43,134 bases of DNA. Source: Bacteroidaceae bacterium (GTDB lineage: Bacteria > Bacteroidota > Bacteroidia > Bacteroidales > Bacteroidaceae). The stretch lies in NCBI GenBank assembly GCA_017398805.1, contig JAFQEZ010000084.1:1-43134 (forward strand). The letters are read 5' to 3'. The notes beneath the pieces were generated by a model. The model did no database searches. It was given only the letters and a program-made list of their open reading frames with translations, and was not told where the DNA came from. The position numbers and the translations under genes were made by a program. This document shows, in pieces, positions 24,663 to 34,516 of the stretch; position 1 is the stretch's first letter; each line of letters starts with the position of its first letter.

Positions 24663-24795
24663 GTTACGCTCGCTCTAAAAGTCCTCATTTACGCTCATTA
24701 AACTCCGGTTTTAAGAGGTTCGCAAACCTTGAATTTTATCTTTAATTCATTTCCACAGCAAACGAGGGCGACCCTTTTTTGGGGTCGCCCTCGTT
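24663..24795. repeat. Dispersed terminator repeat copy R2
   Basis: The sequence from GTTACGCTCGC through CTCATTTACGCTCATTAAAC and CAAACCTTGAA to the hairpin matches R3 (38949-39071) along its length, with more differences than R1 and R4 show to each other. R1/R4 have a different outer half but share CAAGCCTTGAAC and the hairpin. Confidence 0.65.
24761..24795. terminator. Strong hairpin terminator of R2
   Basis: A perfect 14-base stem (24761-24774 with 24782-24795) has a loop of T residues. Located 105 bases after the hipT stop, it can end transcripts in both directions. Confidence 0.75.
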
Positions 24796-24967
24796 GTTAT
24801 ATACGGTTGGTTCAAACAATTTCTGAGTCTTTTTACTCTTCTGTAGCCGGCAGCCTTTGTCGAACCCTCGGATTTGACAACATCAACTCACCGCAACCCA
24901 CGCGGCACCAACTTCGCCGGTGCTTCGCGTGACCTTTTGCTGTCGATGCTGTCGAATCCCTCGGATT

Positions 24968-26119
24968 TTACTCGTTTGCACAAGCCTTCAAGTAATTTAT
25001 TACCGGGTTGGCATACATTTCGAGAATCTTTGTGCGGCAGAACTCATCGTCACGGTCGGGGAGGTCAATTTTTGCAATCTGCCCCAGCAGGTATGCATCC
25101 AGCTTTGCTCTCTCTTCTGTACCGCATTTCTCTGCAAAGCGTGTATCGCCTGTCAGCAACTCATAGAAGTAGTAGTTGATGGCCCAGAACTTGTAGTTCT
25201 TGTGTATATGCTTGTCTATGATACGTGCAACGGCTGCAGTCTTCTCATTCTTGCCCAATGAGCGGTCAATTGCATCAATCTCGTCGTTTATACAGTCGGC
25301 AATGTGGTAGTGTATGCCACCTTTGTAACCGAACATTCCTGCCTTCATGTTGATGAGGTCGTCCTGCGGGGCTTTCTTCCACTGCGGGTTGTCGCGCTTC
25401 TGCTGGAACTCCTTTGCCTTGAGGTAGTCGCATGGGTCATATTCGTATGAAATAGTTGTAGGAGCAATGTTCAGTTCCTTCAATGCATCTACGATATCGC
25501 CGCTGCTGTACATCGAAAGCATCTTGATGAGGCCCTCCTGAGTGCGGTCGTTGCTGTCCTTTGCACGTCCCTCGCGCTGTGCAAGCCAAATAGGCTGGTT
25601 ACGCTCTACAATAGTGTAGTGCATATAAGATGAGAGACGCTTCGATGAAGCCAACATTTCGCGGATTGAAGCCGAACGCTGTACAATGAAACTGCGGTTT
25701 ACCCTGACAAGTTTCTTTATCCATGGACGTATGAGCAGGTTATCGCCGATAGCAATCTCTACGGTGTTCCCCACCGTATCTACAAAGGCGATGCACAGGA
25801 AAGCCGAGTCCATTATGATGTCGCGGTGGTTGGATATGCATAGCGACTTTGCCATGTTCTCCTTGTTCTCGTAGCTTATTGTGAGACCGCTTGAGAGTTT
25901 TGTAATCACTCCCTTCATGAACGGATATACCAATGCCTTCTGGAATTCAAGGTTACTCTTCGATGCACGCATCGCTGCTGCAATGTTTTCAAAGGGCATG
26001 CCTTGGAATGCGTATCCCATTGCTGCCTGGAACTCAGGGTCTGCAATCAGCTCTTCAAATACCTGCGGAAGTTCTTCGGGCAGGTAGGGACGGATTTCGT
26101 CATATTCTGCTGGAATCAT
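24968..26119 (-). CDS. 1-acylglycerol-3-phosphate acyltransferase-like protein
   Basis: The 383-residue protein carries the acyltransferase motif SNHRDIIMDS (NHxxxD-type, about 96-105) and later IWLAQREGRAKD, corresponding to the substrate-binding EG block. It probably transfers acyl chains in phospholipid or lipid A synthesis at the inner membrane. The last seven codons (KACANE plus stop) lie in sequence that matches the dispersed repeat: GTTTGCACAAGCC and the CTCGGATTTTAC string recur outside. The C-terminus thus seems built from repeat DNA. Single gene; no obvious operon partner. Confidence 0.8.
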   Translation of the reverse strand: MIPAEYDEIRPYLPEELPQVFEELIADPEFQAAMGYAFQGMPFENIAAAMRASKSNLEFQKALVYPFMKGVITKLSSGLTISYENKENMAKSLCISNHRDIIMDSAFLCIAFVDTVGNTVEIAIGDNLLIRPWIKKLVRVNRSFIVQRSASIREMLASSKRLSSYMHYTIVERNQPIWLAQREGRAKDSNDRTQEGLIKMLSMYSSGDIVDALKELNIAPTTISYEYDPCDYLKAKEFQQKRDNPQWKKAPQDDLINMKAGMFGYKGGIHYHIADCINDEIDAIDRSLGKNEKTAAVARIIDKHIHKNYKFWAINYYFYELLTGDTRFAEKCGTEERAKLDAYLLGQIAKIDLPDRDDEFCRTKILEMYANPVINYLKACANE

Positions 26120-26297
26120 ATGAATGTTTTTTAGTGTTTTTTCTTTATGTCACCATATTGCGACTATTTTACCGCAAAATACGGCAAATTATTTCAATAT
26201 GCAAAATTCGGGTGCATTTTTTCATAATGAAGGCGCATCGTTCATTTTATTTTCTCAATAGTGGGGCTATTGTGTTGGCTTTCTCAGTTTTTAAATA

Positions 26298-26305
26298 TAA
26301 ATTTG
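26298..26305 (+). promoter_or_regulatory. -7 element of the nucleoside-recognition gene
   Basis: TAAATTTG matches the -7 consensus, 58 bases before the start codon at 26363. Confidence 0.5.
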
Positions 26306-26362
26306 CATGATTTTGGTGTGTTTAATGCCGCTTATCAAATACAGAATAATCAAGACATTACT

Positions 26363-27501
26363 ATGAATAAGAAAAAAGGTCTGTTCAGTTGGATTCCGGC
26401 CGGTGTCATATGCCTTGCAGTCTTCTTCGCACTGTTTGGCTATTTGGCTTCGCAAATGGGAACTGCCAATATGCTGAACACAATAATGAAAACAGCGCAC
26501 GACCTGCTGCTGAATACCGTGTTCTATCTTATGGCAATATGTGTGATAACCGGTGCTATTGGAAAAGTATTCGTTGAGTTCGGTGTAGTGAAGATGCTCG
26601 AGAAGTTGTTGCGTCCGCTCATGAAACCGTTGTTCAGGCTCCCGGGTGTAGCGTCGTTGGGTGCAGTGCTTACATTCCTCTCCGATAACCCGGCGATAAT
26701 CTCGTTGGCTCAGGACAAGCGTTTTGCTGCATACTTCAAGAAGTATCAGTTCATTTCGCTCACCAATTTCGGTACTGCATTCGGAATGGGATTGCTCGTG
26801 ATTGTTTTCATGGTCGGGCAAGGTTATTTCATGGAACCGTTCATAGGCCTGTTCGGAGCTTTCGTGGGTTGTATAATTTCGACACGCCTCATGCAACGTT
26901 TCGTAGTCAAGGCATATCCTGAATTCAAGGAAGAGGATGCTGCGACAATGGATAATAGCGTATCTGATGGTGAAGAAGAGTATGAAAAACCGCTTTTCAG
27001 CGTATCCTCGATTCGCTGCTCGATGGCGGACGTACCGGAGTTGATGTAGGTCTTGCGATTATCCCGGGTGTGCTTATAATATCCACCCTTGTGATGCTGT
27101 TCACCTTCGGCCCTTCGGCAGGAGGGTACTTTACCGGTGCTGCATACGAGGGAGTGCAGTTGCTGCCTTGGATTGGCGAGAAACTCGGTTTCTTGTTCGA
27201 GTGGCTCTTCGGTTTCACCGATCCGCACTTGATAGCATTCCCTATTACTGCTCTTGGTGCAGTAGGTGCAGCCCTTGGCCTTGTCCCGAACTTCTCTGCG
27301 GCAGGCTGGATTGACGGCAATGCTATTGCGGTTTTCACTGCAATAGGCATGTGTTGGAGCGGATACCTGAGTACACATACGGCAATGCTTGATACACTTG
27401 GTTACCGCCGCCTCACCTCAAAGGCAATCCTTGCCCACACGATAGGAGGTTTTGTCGCAGGTATTGTGGCGCATTGGACCTATGTGTTGTTTACACTTTG
27501 A
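26363..27501 (+). pseudogene. Nucleoside-recognition (YjiH-like) membrane protein, frameshifted
   Basis: Two frames make one protein of about 379 residues. The first (26363-27049) covers the start GLFSWIPAGVICLAVFF to EYEKPLF with several membrane segments. The second continues RILDSLLDGGRTGVDVGLAIIPGVL to the end at 27501, but in the other frame. One missing base near 26998 explains it: CTTTTC-AGCGT would read CTT TTC CAG CGT with an added C, giving F-Q-R-I-L. Everything else is intact, so it is either a fresh mutation or a sequence error. Proteins of this group have nucleoside-recognition Gate domains and unknown transport substrates. Confidence 0.85.
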
Positions 27502-27532
27502 AATGTTTGTTGATTAGATAAAAAACGGATTA

Positions 27533-28228
27533 ATGAGAATTGGAGTCTTGACAGCGATGACCTCGGAGTTCGAACAGCTTGTTGCTTTGCTCGGGGGTGT
27601 CGAGGAGCGTAAGGAGGGCGGAATAACCTACCTTACAGGAGTCTTGGGTGATAATGAGCTTGTGCTTCGTCAGTGTGGTATCGGCAAGGTGAATGCGGCT
27701 GTAGGTACGGTAGAACTTATCCGTAGCTTCTCGCCCGATGCGATTGTGAGCACGGGTGTCGCAGGTGGCATTGACAAATGCCTTGCTGTCATGGATGTGG
27801 TTGTCAGCTCATCAATCGTATATCACGATGTGTGGTGCGGAATGGGCTGCGAGTATGGCCAGGTACAGGGTATGCCTGCTGTTTTCCAGGCTGGAGAGAA
27901 ACTCTGGAAGTGCGCTGTATCGTTGAACGGTCTCAAGGAGAACAGTACCCGTATCCATGCCGGTCTCATATGTACAGGTGACCGGTTCATTACAAGCCGT
28001 GACGAACTTGACAAGATAAAATCCGATTTCCCGGCAGGCCTTGCCGTGGACATGGAGTCGGCTGCAATAGCACAGGTGTGCCACATATACGGAATCCCTT
28101 TTGTAAGTTTCCGTATTATCAGCGACACACCTGGTGTAGACAATCATACTGAACAATACGAGAACTTCTGGGGCGAGATGGCAAACCGCTCTTTTGCAGT
28201 AACCCGGATGTTTCTTTCAAAACTATAA
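27533..28228 (+). CDS. mtnN: 5'-methylthioadenosine/S-adenosylhomocysteine nucleosidase
   Basis: The 231-residue protein is a complete MTAN (Pfs): Glu12, Glu175 in VDMESAA and Asp198 in ISDTPG are in the places of the E. coli catalytic residues Glu12, Glu174 and Asp197. It cleaves adenine from MTA and S-adenosylhomocysteine; the latter gives S-ribosylhomocysteine, the substrate of LuxS encoded next. The two genes are 87 bases apart and that gap contains a large inverted repeat. Confidence 0.95.
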   Translation: MRIGVLTAMTSEFEQLVALLGGVEERKEGGITYLTGVLGDNELVLRQCGIGKVNAAVGTVELIRSFSPDAIVSTGVAGGIDKCLAVMDVVVSSSIVYHDVWCGMGCEYGQVQGMPAVFQAGEKLWKCAVSLNGLKENSTRIHAGLICTGDRFITSRDELDKIKSDFPAGLAVDMESAAIAQVCHIYGIPFVSFRIISDTPGVDNHTEQYENFWGEMANRSFAVTRMFLSKL

Positions 28229-28308
28229 GAAGCTGTTTGAATTTATATCGCGAAACAAACGATACGGCTTCTATAAGAAAATATTTTTTAGAAATTTAAA
28301 CAGCTTCT
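28228..28308. repeat. Large inverted repeat between mtnN and luxS
   Basis: AGAAGCTGTTTGAATTT (28228-28244) pairs with AAATTTAAACAGCTTCT (28292-28308), one G-T wobble, around a 47-base AT-rich loop. The left arm begins at the last base of the mtnN stop codon; the right arm ends eight bases before luxS. It could be a regulatory stem-loop in the mtnN-luxS transcript or a mobile intergenic repeat of the kind common in Bacteroidales. Confidence 0.75.
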
Positions 28309-28315
28309 AAGAATC

Positions 28316-28795
28316 ATGGAAAAGATACCTTCATTTACAATAGACCACATCCGCCTTAAACGCGGAATATATGTTTCGCGCCAGGATATGGTAGGAGGCG
28401 AGTGTGTGACAACCTTCGATGTGCGCATGAAAGAACCCAACCGCGAGCCGGTGCTCAGTCCAAGTGCAATACACACGATAGAGCATCTTGCGGCGACATT
28501 CCTTCGCAATCATCCGCAATGGAGCAACAGTATTATCTATTGGGGCCCCATGGGTTGCCTCACCGGAAACTATCTTATTGTCAAGGGTGATTTGACCTCG
28601 GCCGAGATACTCCCCCTTGTGCGCGAGACATTCGAATTCGTTGCAGCGTTCGAAGGCGAAGTGCCGGGCGCATCGGCACGCGACTGTGGAAACTATCTTC
28701 TGATGAACCTCCCCGAGGCACGTTGGGAGGCACGCAAGTATCTCGATGAAGTTCTTTCGTGCGCTACAGAGGAGAATCTTGTATATCCACAGTAA
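28316..28795 (+). CDS. luxS: S-ribosylhomocysteine lyase (AI-2 synthase)
   Basis: The 159-residue protein has the LuxS metal site His53, His57 (HTIEH) and Cys124 (ARDCGNY), with catalytic Glu56 and Cys81 (GPMGCLTGNY), all conserved. It splits S-ribosylhomocysteine to homocysteine and DPD, the precursor of autoinducer 2. Together with the preceding mtnN it forms the activated methyl cycle in two adjacent genes. Confidence 0.96.
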   Translation: MEKIPSFTIDHIRLKRGIYVSRQDMVGGECVTTFDVRMKEPNREPVLSPSAIHTIEHLAATFLRNHPQWSNSIIYWGPMGCLTGNYLIVKGDLTSAEILPLVRETFEFVAAFEGEVPGASARDCGNYLLMNLPEARWEARKYLDEVLSCATEENLVYPQ

Positions 28796-28854
28796 AAGCC
28801 TGTTGTATAATCAAACTAATAGAGTCGTTGATACATTAATAACAATATAAAACA

Positions 28855-31143
28855 ATGACAAGCCTGAAAGTTGGTACATTGCTCGAGAATGGCAAGTATA
28901 GGATAGAGAAAGTAATTGGCCAGGGTGGCTTTGGCATGACATACCTTGGCGAACAGGTGAACCTTGGCCGCAAGGTAGCAATCAAGGAGTTTTATATGAA
29001 GGAGTATTGCAATCGTGATGAGGGCAATTCAAAAATATATACTCTTTCCCAAGGCAGTTCGGAACTTGTAGAACGTTTCCGCGTAAAGTTCGTTAAGGAG
29101 GCGCGCAGCCTTGCCAGGCTCCGTCATCCGAATATTGTTTCCATAATAGATATTTTCGAGGAGAATGATACCGCTTACTATGTCATGGAGTTCCACGCAG
29201 GCGGTTCTCTTGCCGAAAAGGTGAAGAATGCACCCTTGCCCGAGGCTGACGCAGTGAAATATATCCGTCAGATTGCATCTGCGCTTGAGTATGTGCACTC
29301 CAAGCAGATGATGCACCTTGATGTGAAGCCTGCGAATATACTGCTTGATGGCGAAGGTAATGCAATCCTCATTGATTTCGGTCTTGCAAAACAGTATGAC
29401 AATGATGGTCGCCAGACAAGTACCACACCTATAGGTATCAGTCATGGTTATGCCCCCATGGAGCAGTATAAGAACGGTGGTGTCAGCGAGTTCTCTCCTG
29501 TCTCCGATATCTATTCGCTCGGTGCTACGCTCTATAAGCTCGTGACAGGCCTTACTCCTCCCGAAGCCAATGACGTCTTTGAGGCAGGTCTTCCGGATTT
29601 GCCTGCAACCTTGTCGCCCCAGGTGTGTGCGGCAATAGAGAAGTCTATGCAGCCACGGCGTGCCAGTCGCCCACAGAATATCGGTGAGTTCCTCTCTTTG
29701 TTGAGTGAAAAGCTTGTGCATAGCAAAGATGTGGCTGATGAGGAAATAGTTTCTGTTGCACCTGCTGCAAAGGTGCAGCCGAGTGTACCATTGAGTGAAG
29801 AAACCGCTTTGGGTACCCCTGCCGATGAGGAGACCAGGTTCGATGGTAATGCTCCCCGAAAGGAAAGCGCTTCTTTGAAAGATGAACCTTATGTTGCACC
29901 AAAGCCCGATCCTAAGAAGGTCGATGATGCACGGCGCAGTGCTGAAATCAAGAAGGTGATGCAGCAAAAGAAAACCAAAAGCGGTTGTGGCGGTGCCATT
30001 GTGAAGATATTTGTAACATTGCTGGTGCTTGCCGGTCTTGCAGTAGGCGGTTACTTCGTGTGGAAATACTTCATAAATGATGAACTTTCCCTTGAGGAGA
30101 AAATGGCGCTGATGGACAAGTATGACCAAATGCTTCATTTCGATGAGAATGGTCTTGCAATGGTAAGTAAAAAAAATGGTGAGTATGACCATAAATATGG
30201 ATATATCGATAAGAAAGGGCGAGAGGTCGTTACTTGTAAATATGAAAGAGTTGGTCAGTTCCATGAAGGATTATGCAGGGTGGCAATAGAACAAGGCTCG
30301 TCAAACAGGAGATGTGGTTTTGTGGATACTAATGGCAACGAGGTGATTCCTTGTCAATTTGAGAATGCTGAAGATTTCTCCGACGGCATGGCTGCAGTAC
30401 GTAAAGGTGACAAGTGGGGATATATTGGCAAGGGTGGAAACCTGATTATTGATTATCAGTTTAAATCGGCTTCTAATTTCCATAATGGGCGTGCACTTGT
30501 TGCAAATGAAGGCGAGATATATTTTATAGACAAGTACGGAAATCAGGTGCTTTATGTCGACAGTTATAATGAGCGTGGAGAGTATTCATGGGTTAATATT
30601 CATGATGCTGCAGGATATTTTCATTATGCAAAGTATGAAGATGATGATAGACACGAGAGGATTATCGATTCCAATGGATATGAACTGCCTTTTGCTTATA
30701 AGTATGATAGAGTCTGGTTCTTGGATTACAAGACAAAAGAGTCGCGTGTGAATCTGGTTTTTGGCGCTGAGCGTGGCAACCGTTTTGCTCTTGTTGACGT
30801 ATATGGCAATGAGGTTGTTCCAATGGGTAAGTATGACAATTATGATGGTGACATTGCTTTTGGTTTTGAAGTGGGGAATAATGGCAAGACTGGTTTCCTG
30901 AATTTTAACGGCAACGAAATAATTCCTTGTGAATACGATTATGCATGGATGATTAGCGAGAATATGGCTTTTGTTGAGCAAAATGGCAAATATGGTCTTG
31001 TAAATGCCAATAATAAGATTGTAGTGCCGATAGAATATAATAGGGAAGATATCCATCCGTACATTGGTATTGAAATGATAAAGGTTACCAGTGGTGGCAA
31101 TACTCTCTATTACGACTTTGAAGGTAACCAGGTGCAGAGATGA
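28855..31143 (+). CDS. Membrane Ser/Thr protein kinase with C-terminal WG repeats
   Basis: The 762-residue protein has a Hanks-type kinase domain (about 13-290): GQGGFG loop (22-27), Lys44 in VAIK, Glu82, HLDVKPAN (144-151), DFG (164-166). The usual Arg of HRD is Leu145, as in many bacterial kinases. A linker rich in Pro and charged residues leads to one membrane segment (about 382-404) and then eight to nine WG/KWG-type repeats (YGYIDKKGREVV, CGFVDTNGNEVI, WGYIGKGGNLII, TGFLNFNGNEIIP, YGLVNANNK), which should lie outside the cytoplasmic membrane as a sensor or partner-binding solenoid. Signal and targets are unknown. Confidence 0.9.
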   Translation: MTSLKVGTLLENGKYRIEKVIGQGGFGMTYLGEQVNLGRKVAIKEFYMKEYCNRDEGNSKIYTLSQGSSELVERFRVKFVKEARSLARLRHPNIVSIIDIFEENDTAYYVMEFHAGGSLAEKVKNAPLPEADAVKYIRQIASALEYVHSKQMMHLDVKPANILLDGEGNAILIDFGLAKQYDNDGRQTSTTPIGISHGYAPMEQYKNGGVSEFSPVSDIYSLGATLYKLVTGLTPPEANDVFEAGLPDLPATLSPQVCAAIEKSMQPRRASRPQNIGEFLSLLSEKLVHSKDVADEEIVSVAPAAKVQPSVPLSEETALGTPADEETRFDGNAPRKESASLKDEPYVAPKPDPKKVDDARRSAEIKKVMQQKKTKSGCGGAIVKIFVTLLVLAGLAVGGYFVWKYFINDELSLEEKMALMDKYDQMLHFDENGLAMVSKKNGEYDHKYGYIDKKGREVVTCKYERVGQFHEGLCRVAIEQGSSNRRCGFVDTNGNEVIPCQFENAEDFSDGMAAVRKGDKWGYIGKGGNLIIDYQFKSASNFHNGRALVANEGEIYFIDKYGNQVLYVDSYNERGEYSWVNIHDAAGYFHYAKYEDDDRHERIIDSNGYELPFAYKYDRVWFLDYKTKESRVNLVFGAERGNRFALVDVYGNEVVPMGKYDNYDGDIAFGFEVGNNGKTGFLNFNGNEIIPCEYDYAWMISENMAFVEQNGKYGLVNANNKIVVPIEYNREDIHPYIGIEMIKVTSGGNTLYYDFEGNQVQR

Positions 31144-31199
31144 TAACGCGTACCTTTGATATATCTTATAGCTTAGCGTAATTTATTTTTAGAAAACAG

Positions 31200-32339
31200 A
31201 TGCCCAAAATGCCTGTAACAATAGTAAAAGTGGAGACGAACAAACAGCTGAAGGAGTTTGTCCGTTACGGTTATAGACTTTATAGTGATTGCCCATATTA
31301 TGTCCCGGAACTTTACGAGGATGCAATGAACACCCTGCGCAAGGACCGTAATGCGGCTTTTGAATTCTGTGAGGCCGACTACTTCCTTGCAGTGCGCGAC
31401 GGCAAGACCGTGGGGCGCATTGCTGCTATGGTGAACAGGAGTGCAAACGAGAAGTGGGGACAGAACGCAGCGCGTTTCGGCTGGGTAGATTTCATTGATG
31501 ATACCGAAGTGGTTGATGCGCTTTTTGCTGCTGCCGAGGGGTGGGCGCGTGATCGTGGGCTTACTGAGATACAAGGTCCTTTGGGCTTTACCGACCTTGA
31601 CCGCGAGGGATTGCTAATCGAAGGATATGACCGCATGGGTACGATGTCTACAATATACAACTATCCCTATTATGTCACTCATCTTGAGAGGCTGGGGTAT
31701 GTCAAGGATGTCGATTGGGTGGAGTATCTGCTCAAAGTGCCCGACGAGAAGTGGGAAAAGGCTGAGCGCGTGGCAGCCATTGTTACACGTAAGTTCGGTC
31801 TCAAGGTCGTGAAATGCAAGTCGCGTTCCGAATTGGCAAAGAGGTACGGAGAGTCCCTTTTTGAACTTGTGAACGAGAGTTATGCTCCATTGTATGGTTT
31901 CTCTCCGCTTACAAAGAGACAGATTGACCAGTTCATAAAGATGTACCTCCCGATAATCGACCTCAGGCTAATATCTTTGGTCGTTGACAAGGATGATAAG
32001 TTGGTGGCATTGGGTGTAAGCATCTACTCTCTTGCCGATGCCTTGCGCAAGGCCAAGGGAAAGATGATGCCATTCGGTTGGTGGTATCTGTTGAAGGCTC
32101 TATTTATTAAACAGCCTAAACGCCTTGATTTCCTGCTTGTTGCAGTGAAGCCCGAGTATCAGGGGCAGGGCGCATTTGCACTGATATTCAACGATCTGCT
32201 TGAGAGTTATATGAAGTTGGGGATTGTTGATGTTGAGAGTAACCCTGAACTGGAGACAAATACCAAGGTTCAGAGCCAGTGGAATAATTTTGAACGCGAA
32301 CAGCACAAACGGCGTCGCGCATATAAGAAGGGGCTCTGA
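31200..32339 (+). CDS. GNAT-like N-acetyltransferase
   Basis: The 379-residue protein has an N-terminal GNAT-like half (FVRYGYRLYSDCPYYVP, DYFLAVRDGKTVGRIAAMVN, GFTDLDREGLLIEGYD) and a C-terminal half ending FALIFNDLLESYMKLGIVDVESNPELETN. This two-GNAT-like layout is common among uncharacterised Bacteroidota acetyltransferases. The acceptor is unknown. Start could also be the second Met three codons in. It is followed by a purine-rich simple repeat. Confidence 0.7.
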   Translation: MPKMPVTIVKVETNKQLKEFVRYGYRLYSDCPYYVPELYEDAMNTLRKDRNAAFEFCEADYFLAVRDGKTVGRIAAMVNRSANEKWGQNAARFGWVDFIDDTEVVDALFAAAEGWARDRGLTEIQGPLGFTDLDREGLLIEGYDRMGTMSTIYNYPYYVTHLERLGYVKDVDWVEYLLKVPDEKWEKAERVAAIVTRKFGLKVVKCKSRSELAKRYGESLFELVNESYAPLYGFSPLTKRQIDQFIKMYLPIIDLRLISLVVDKDDKLVALGVSIYSLADALRKAKGKMMPFGWWYLLKALFIKQPKRLDFLLVAVKPEYQGQGAFALIFNDLLESYMKLGIVDVESNPELETNTKVQSQWNNFEREQHKRRRAYKKGL

Positions 32340-32420
32340 AACTGAAAACTCAAAGGTTAAAAGTGAAAACGGAAAACGGAAAAGTGAAAACTGAAAACTG
32401 GAAGGTGAAAACCTAATAGA
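32340..32420. repeat. Low-complexity GAAAAC-rich stretch
   Basis: The sequence consists of recurring units such as GTGAAAACGGAAAACGG and GTGAAAACTGAAAACTGG between the GNAT gene and parE. It looks like a slippage-prone simple repeat and may vary between strains. Confidence 0.7.
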
Positions 32421-32481
32421 CTTAGTAGACTTTTTGGATGTTACAGTTTCTAATAATCAAAAAAGACAAAAATAACAATAG

Positions 32482-34437
32482 ATGGCCGAAGATATAAATT
32501 TGGAATTTAATGAGAATGTACCGGTTGCTGCCGATTATACCGATGACTCCATCCGCCACTTGAGCGATGTGGAACATATACGTCTGCGCCCCGGTATGTA
32601 TATAGGTAAACTTGGCGATGGTTCTCAGAGCGACGACGGTATATATGTCCTTCTCAAGGAGGTCATCGATAACAGTATCGATGAGTTCAAGATGGGCTTT
32701 GGCAAGCGTCTTGAGATTGATATAACCGATAATCATACAGTGTCGGTACGTGACTATGGCCGTGGTATACCGCAGGGTATGATGATTGAGGCCGTGAGCA
32801 AACTGAACACCGGAGCAAAATACGATGACAAGGTGTTCAAGAAGTCTGTAGGTCTGAACGGTGTGGGTCTGAAGGCTGCCAATGCGCTGAGCACCCACTT
32901 CGAGGTACGCAGTTACCGTGACGGTACAGTGCGCAGCGCGTCGTTCAACAAGGGCTTGCTCGACAATGACGAGACCTCATCGACCAATGACGAGAACGGT
33001 ACATTCGTCTCTTTCACTCCCGACAACACCCTTTTCCGCAATTATGAGTACAGGGCTGCGTATGTTGAGACACTGCTACGCAACTACACTTACCTGAATA
33101 CCGGCCTTACAATCATGTTCAACGGCAAGCGCATTCTTTCGCGTAACGGTCTTGCCGACCTCTTGACCGACAACATGACTGCCGAGGCTCTCTATCCCAT
33201 TATTCATCTTCGCGGAACAGATATCGAGATTGCTTTCACCCATGCACAGCAGTATGGCGAGGAGTACTACTCTTTTGTCAACGGACAGCATACATCGCAG
33301 GGCGGTACGCACCAGAGTGCGTTCAAGGAGCTTGTGGCACAGACAATACATGATTTTTTCTCGGCAAAGAACTTCGAGTATTGCGATATCCGCAACGGTA
33401 TTGTGGCTGCCATTGCAATAAATATTCAGGAACCGGTGTTCGAGAGCCAGACAAAGGTGCGTCTCGGATCGACCACAATAGCACCAGACCCGGGAAGCAT
33501 GAGCGTGAAGAAGTTCATCAGTGATTTCGTAAAGGAGGAACTAGACAACTTCATGCATAAGAATCCCGAAATCAGCGATGTGATGCTCTCCAAGATCATG
33601 TCGTCGGAGAAGGACCGCAAGGAACTTGCCGGCCTCACAAAGCAGGTGCGCGAGAAGGCGAAGAAGGTGAATATGCATAACCGCAAACTGCGTGACTGCC
33701 GCATACACTACAACGATGCAAAGGGTGACCGTATGGACGAGAGTTGTATCTTCATCACCGAGGGTGACTCTGCCAGCGGTTCAATCACCAAGAGCCGCGA
33801 TGCCAATACTCAGGCTGTATTCAGTTTGCGCGGAAAACCGCTCAACAGCTTCGGCCTCAGTCGTGCGGTAGTGTACCAGAACGAGGAGTTCAATCTGTTG
33901 CAGGCTGCGCTGAATATCGAAGACGGTCTTGAAGGGCTCCGTTACAATAAGGTGATAGTTGCAACCGATGCCGATGTCGACGGAATGCATATCCGTCTGT
34001 TGATGATAACATTCTTCCTCCAGTTCTTCCCTGAACTGATAAAGAAGGGGCATGTATATATTTTGCAGACTCCACTCTTTAGAGTGCGCAACAAGCGTAA
34101 ACTGCCTCGTGGCAAGAAAGGTGCTGAGGAGCGTAAGGAGCAGAAGGGCGATTTTGAGACAATATACTGCTACAGCGAAGAGGAACGTGTGGCTGCTATT
34201 GAGAAACTTTCTCCTAACCCGGAGATTACACGATTCAAAGGACTTGGTGAGATATCACCCGATGAGTTCCGTAATTTCATAGGTCCTGACATGCGTCTTG
34301 AACGTGTCGAACTTCATAAGGATGACAAGGTTGATGACCTTCTTGCATACTACATGGGCAAGAATACAATGGAGCGTCAGAACTTTATTATTGATAACTT
34401 AGTGGTAGAGGAAGACAAGGCCGGCGAGGAGAATTAG
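32482..34437 (+). CDS. parE: DNA topoisomerase IV subunit B
   Basis: The 651-residue protein has the GHKL ATP site ([12 protein letters not shown] with Glu/Asn, [22 protein letters not shown]), a Toprim domain ([20 protein letters not shown]) and [10 protein letters not shown] near the end. This is the type IIA topoisomerase B subunit; the sequence [21 protein letters not shown] is of the ParE type rather than GyrB. It decatenates daughter chromosomes with ParC, which is not in this window. Confidence 0.92.
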   Translation: MAEDINLEFNENVPVAADYTDDSIRHLSDVEHIRLRPGMYIGKLGDGSQSDDGIYVLLKEVIDNSIDEFKMGFGKRLEIDITDNHTVSVRDYGRGIPQGMMIEAVSKLNTGAKYDDKVFKKSVGLNGVGLKAANALSTHFEVRSYRDGTVRSASFNKGLLDNDETSSTNDENGTFVSFTPDNTLFRNYEYRAAYVETLLRNYTYLNTGLTIMFNGKRILSRNGLADLLTDNMTAEALYPIIHLRGTDIEIAFTHAQQYGEEYYSFVNGQHTSQGGTHQSAFKELVAQTIHDFFSAKNFEYCDIRNGIVAAIAINIQEPVFESQTKVRLGSTTIAPDPGSMSVKKFISDFVKEELDNFMHKNPEISDVMLSKIMSSEKDRKELAGLTKQVREKAKKVNMHNRKLRDCRIHYNDAKGDRMDESCIFITEGDSASGSITKSRDANTQAVFSLRGKPLNSFGLSRAVVYQNEEFNLLQAALNIEDGLEGLRYNKVIVATDADVDGMHIRLLMITFFLQFFPELIKKGHVYILQTPLFRVRNKRKLPRGKKGAEERKEQKGDFETIYCYSEEERVAAIEKLSPNPEITRFKGLGEISPDEFRNFIGPDMRLERVELHKDDKVDDLLAYYMGKNTMERQNFIIDNLVVEEDKAGEEN

Positions 34438-34516
34438 TGGTTGCTCCGTAGTTGTTATACGAAGCAGAGGTGACAGAGTGATGACAGAAATAGGTGTATA
34501 ATTTTTTTGATAAACA

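Larger units (their letters stand above)
24657..24967. other. Convergent gap between hipT and acyltransferase: repeats and hairpins
   Basis: The 311 bases contain repeat R2 with its strong hairpin (24761-24795), a direct repeat TGTCGAACCCTCGGATTT (24858-24875) and TGTCGAATCCCTCGGATTTT (24950-24969), and a hairpin (24899-24931) of 11 pairs with a two-base bulge. No gene was found. Confidence 0.6.

Noticed and set aside
28228..28308. Stem-loop before luxS as a SAM or SAH riboswitch
   Set aside because: It lacks the multi-helix junction and conserved cores of these riboswitches; a single long hairpin only.
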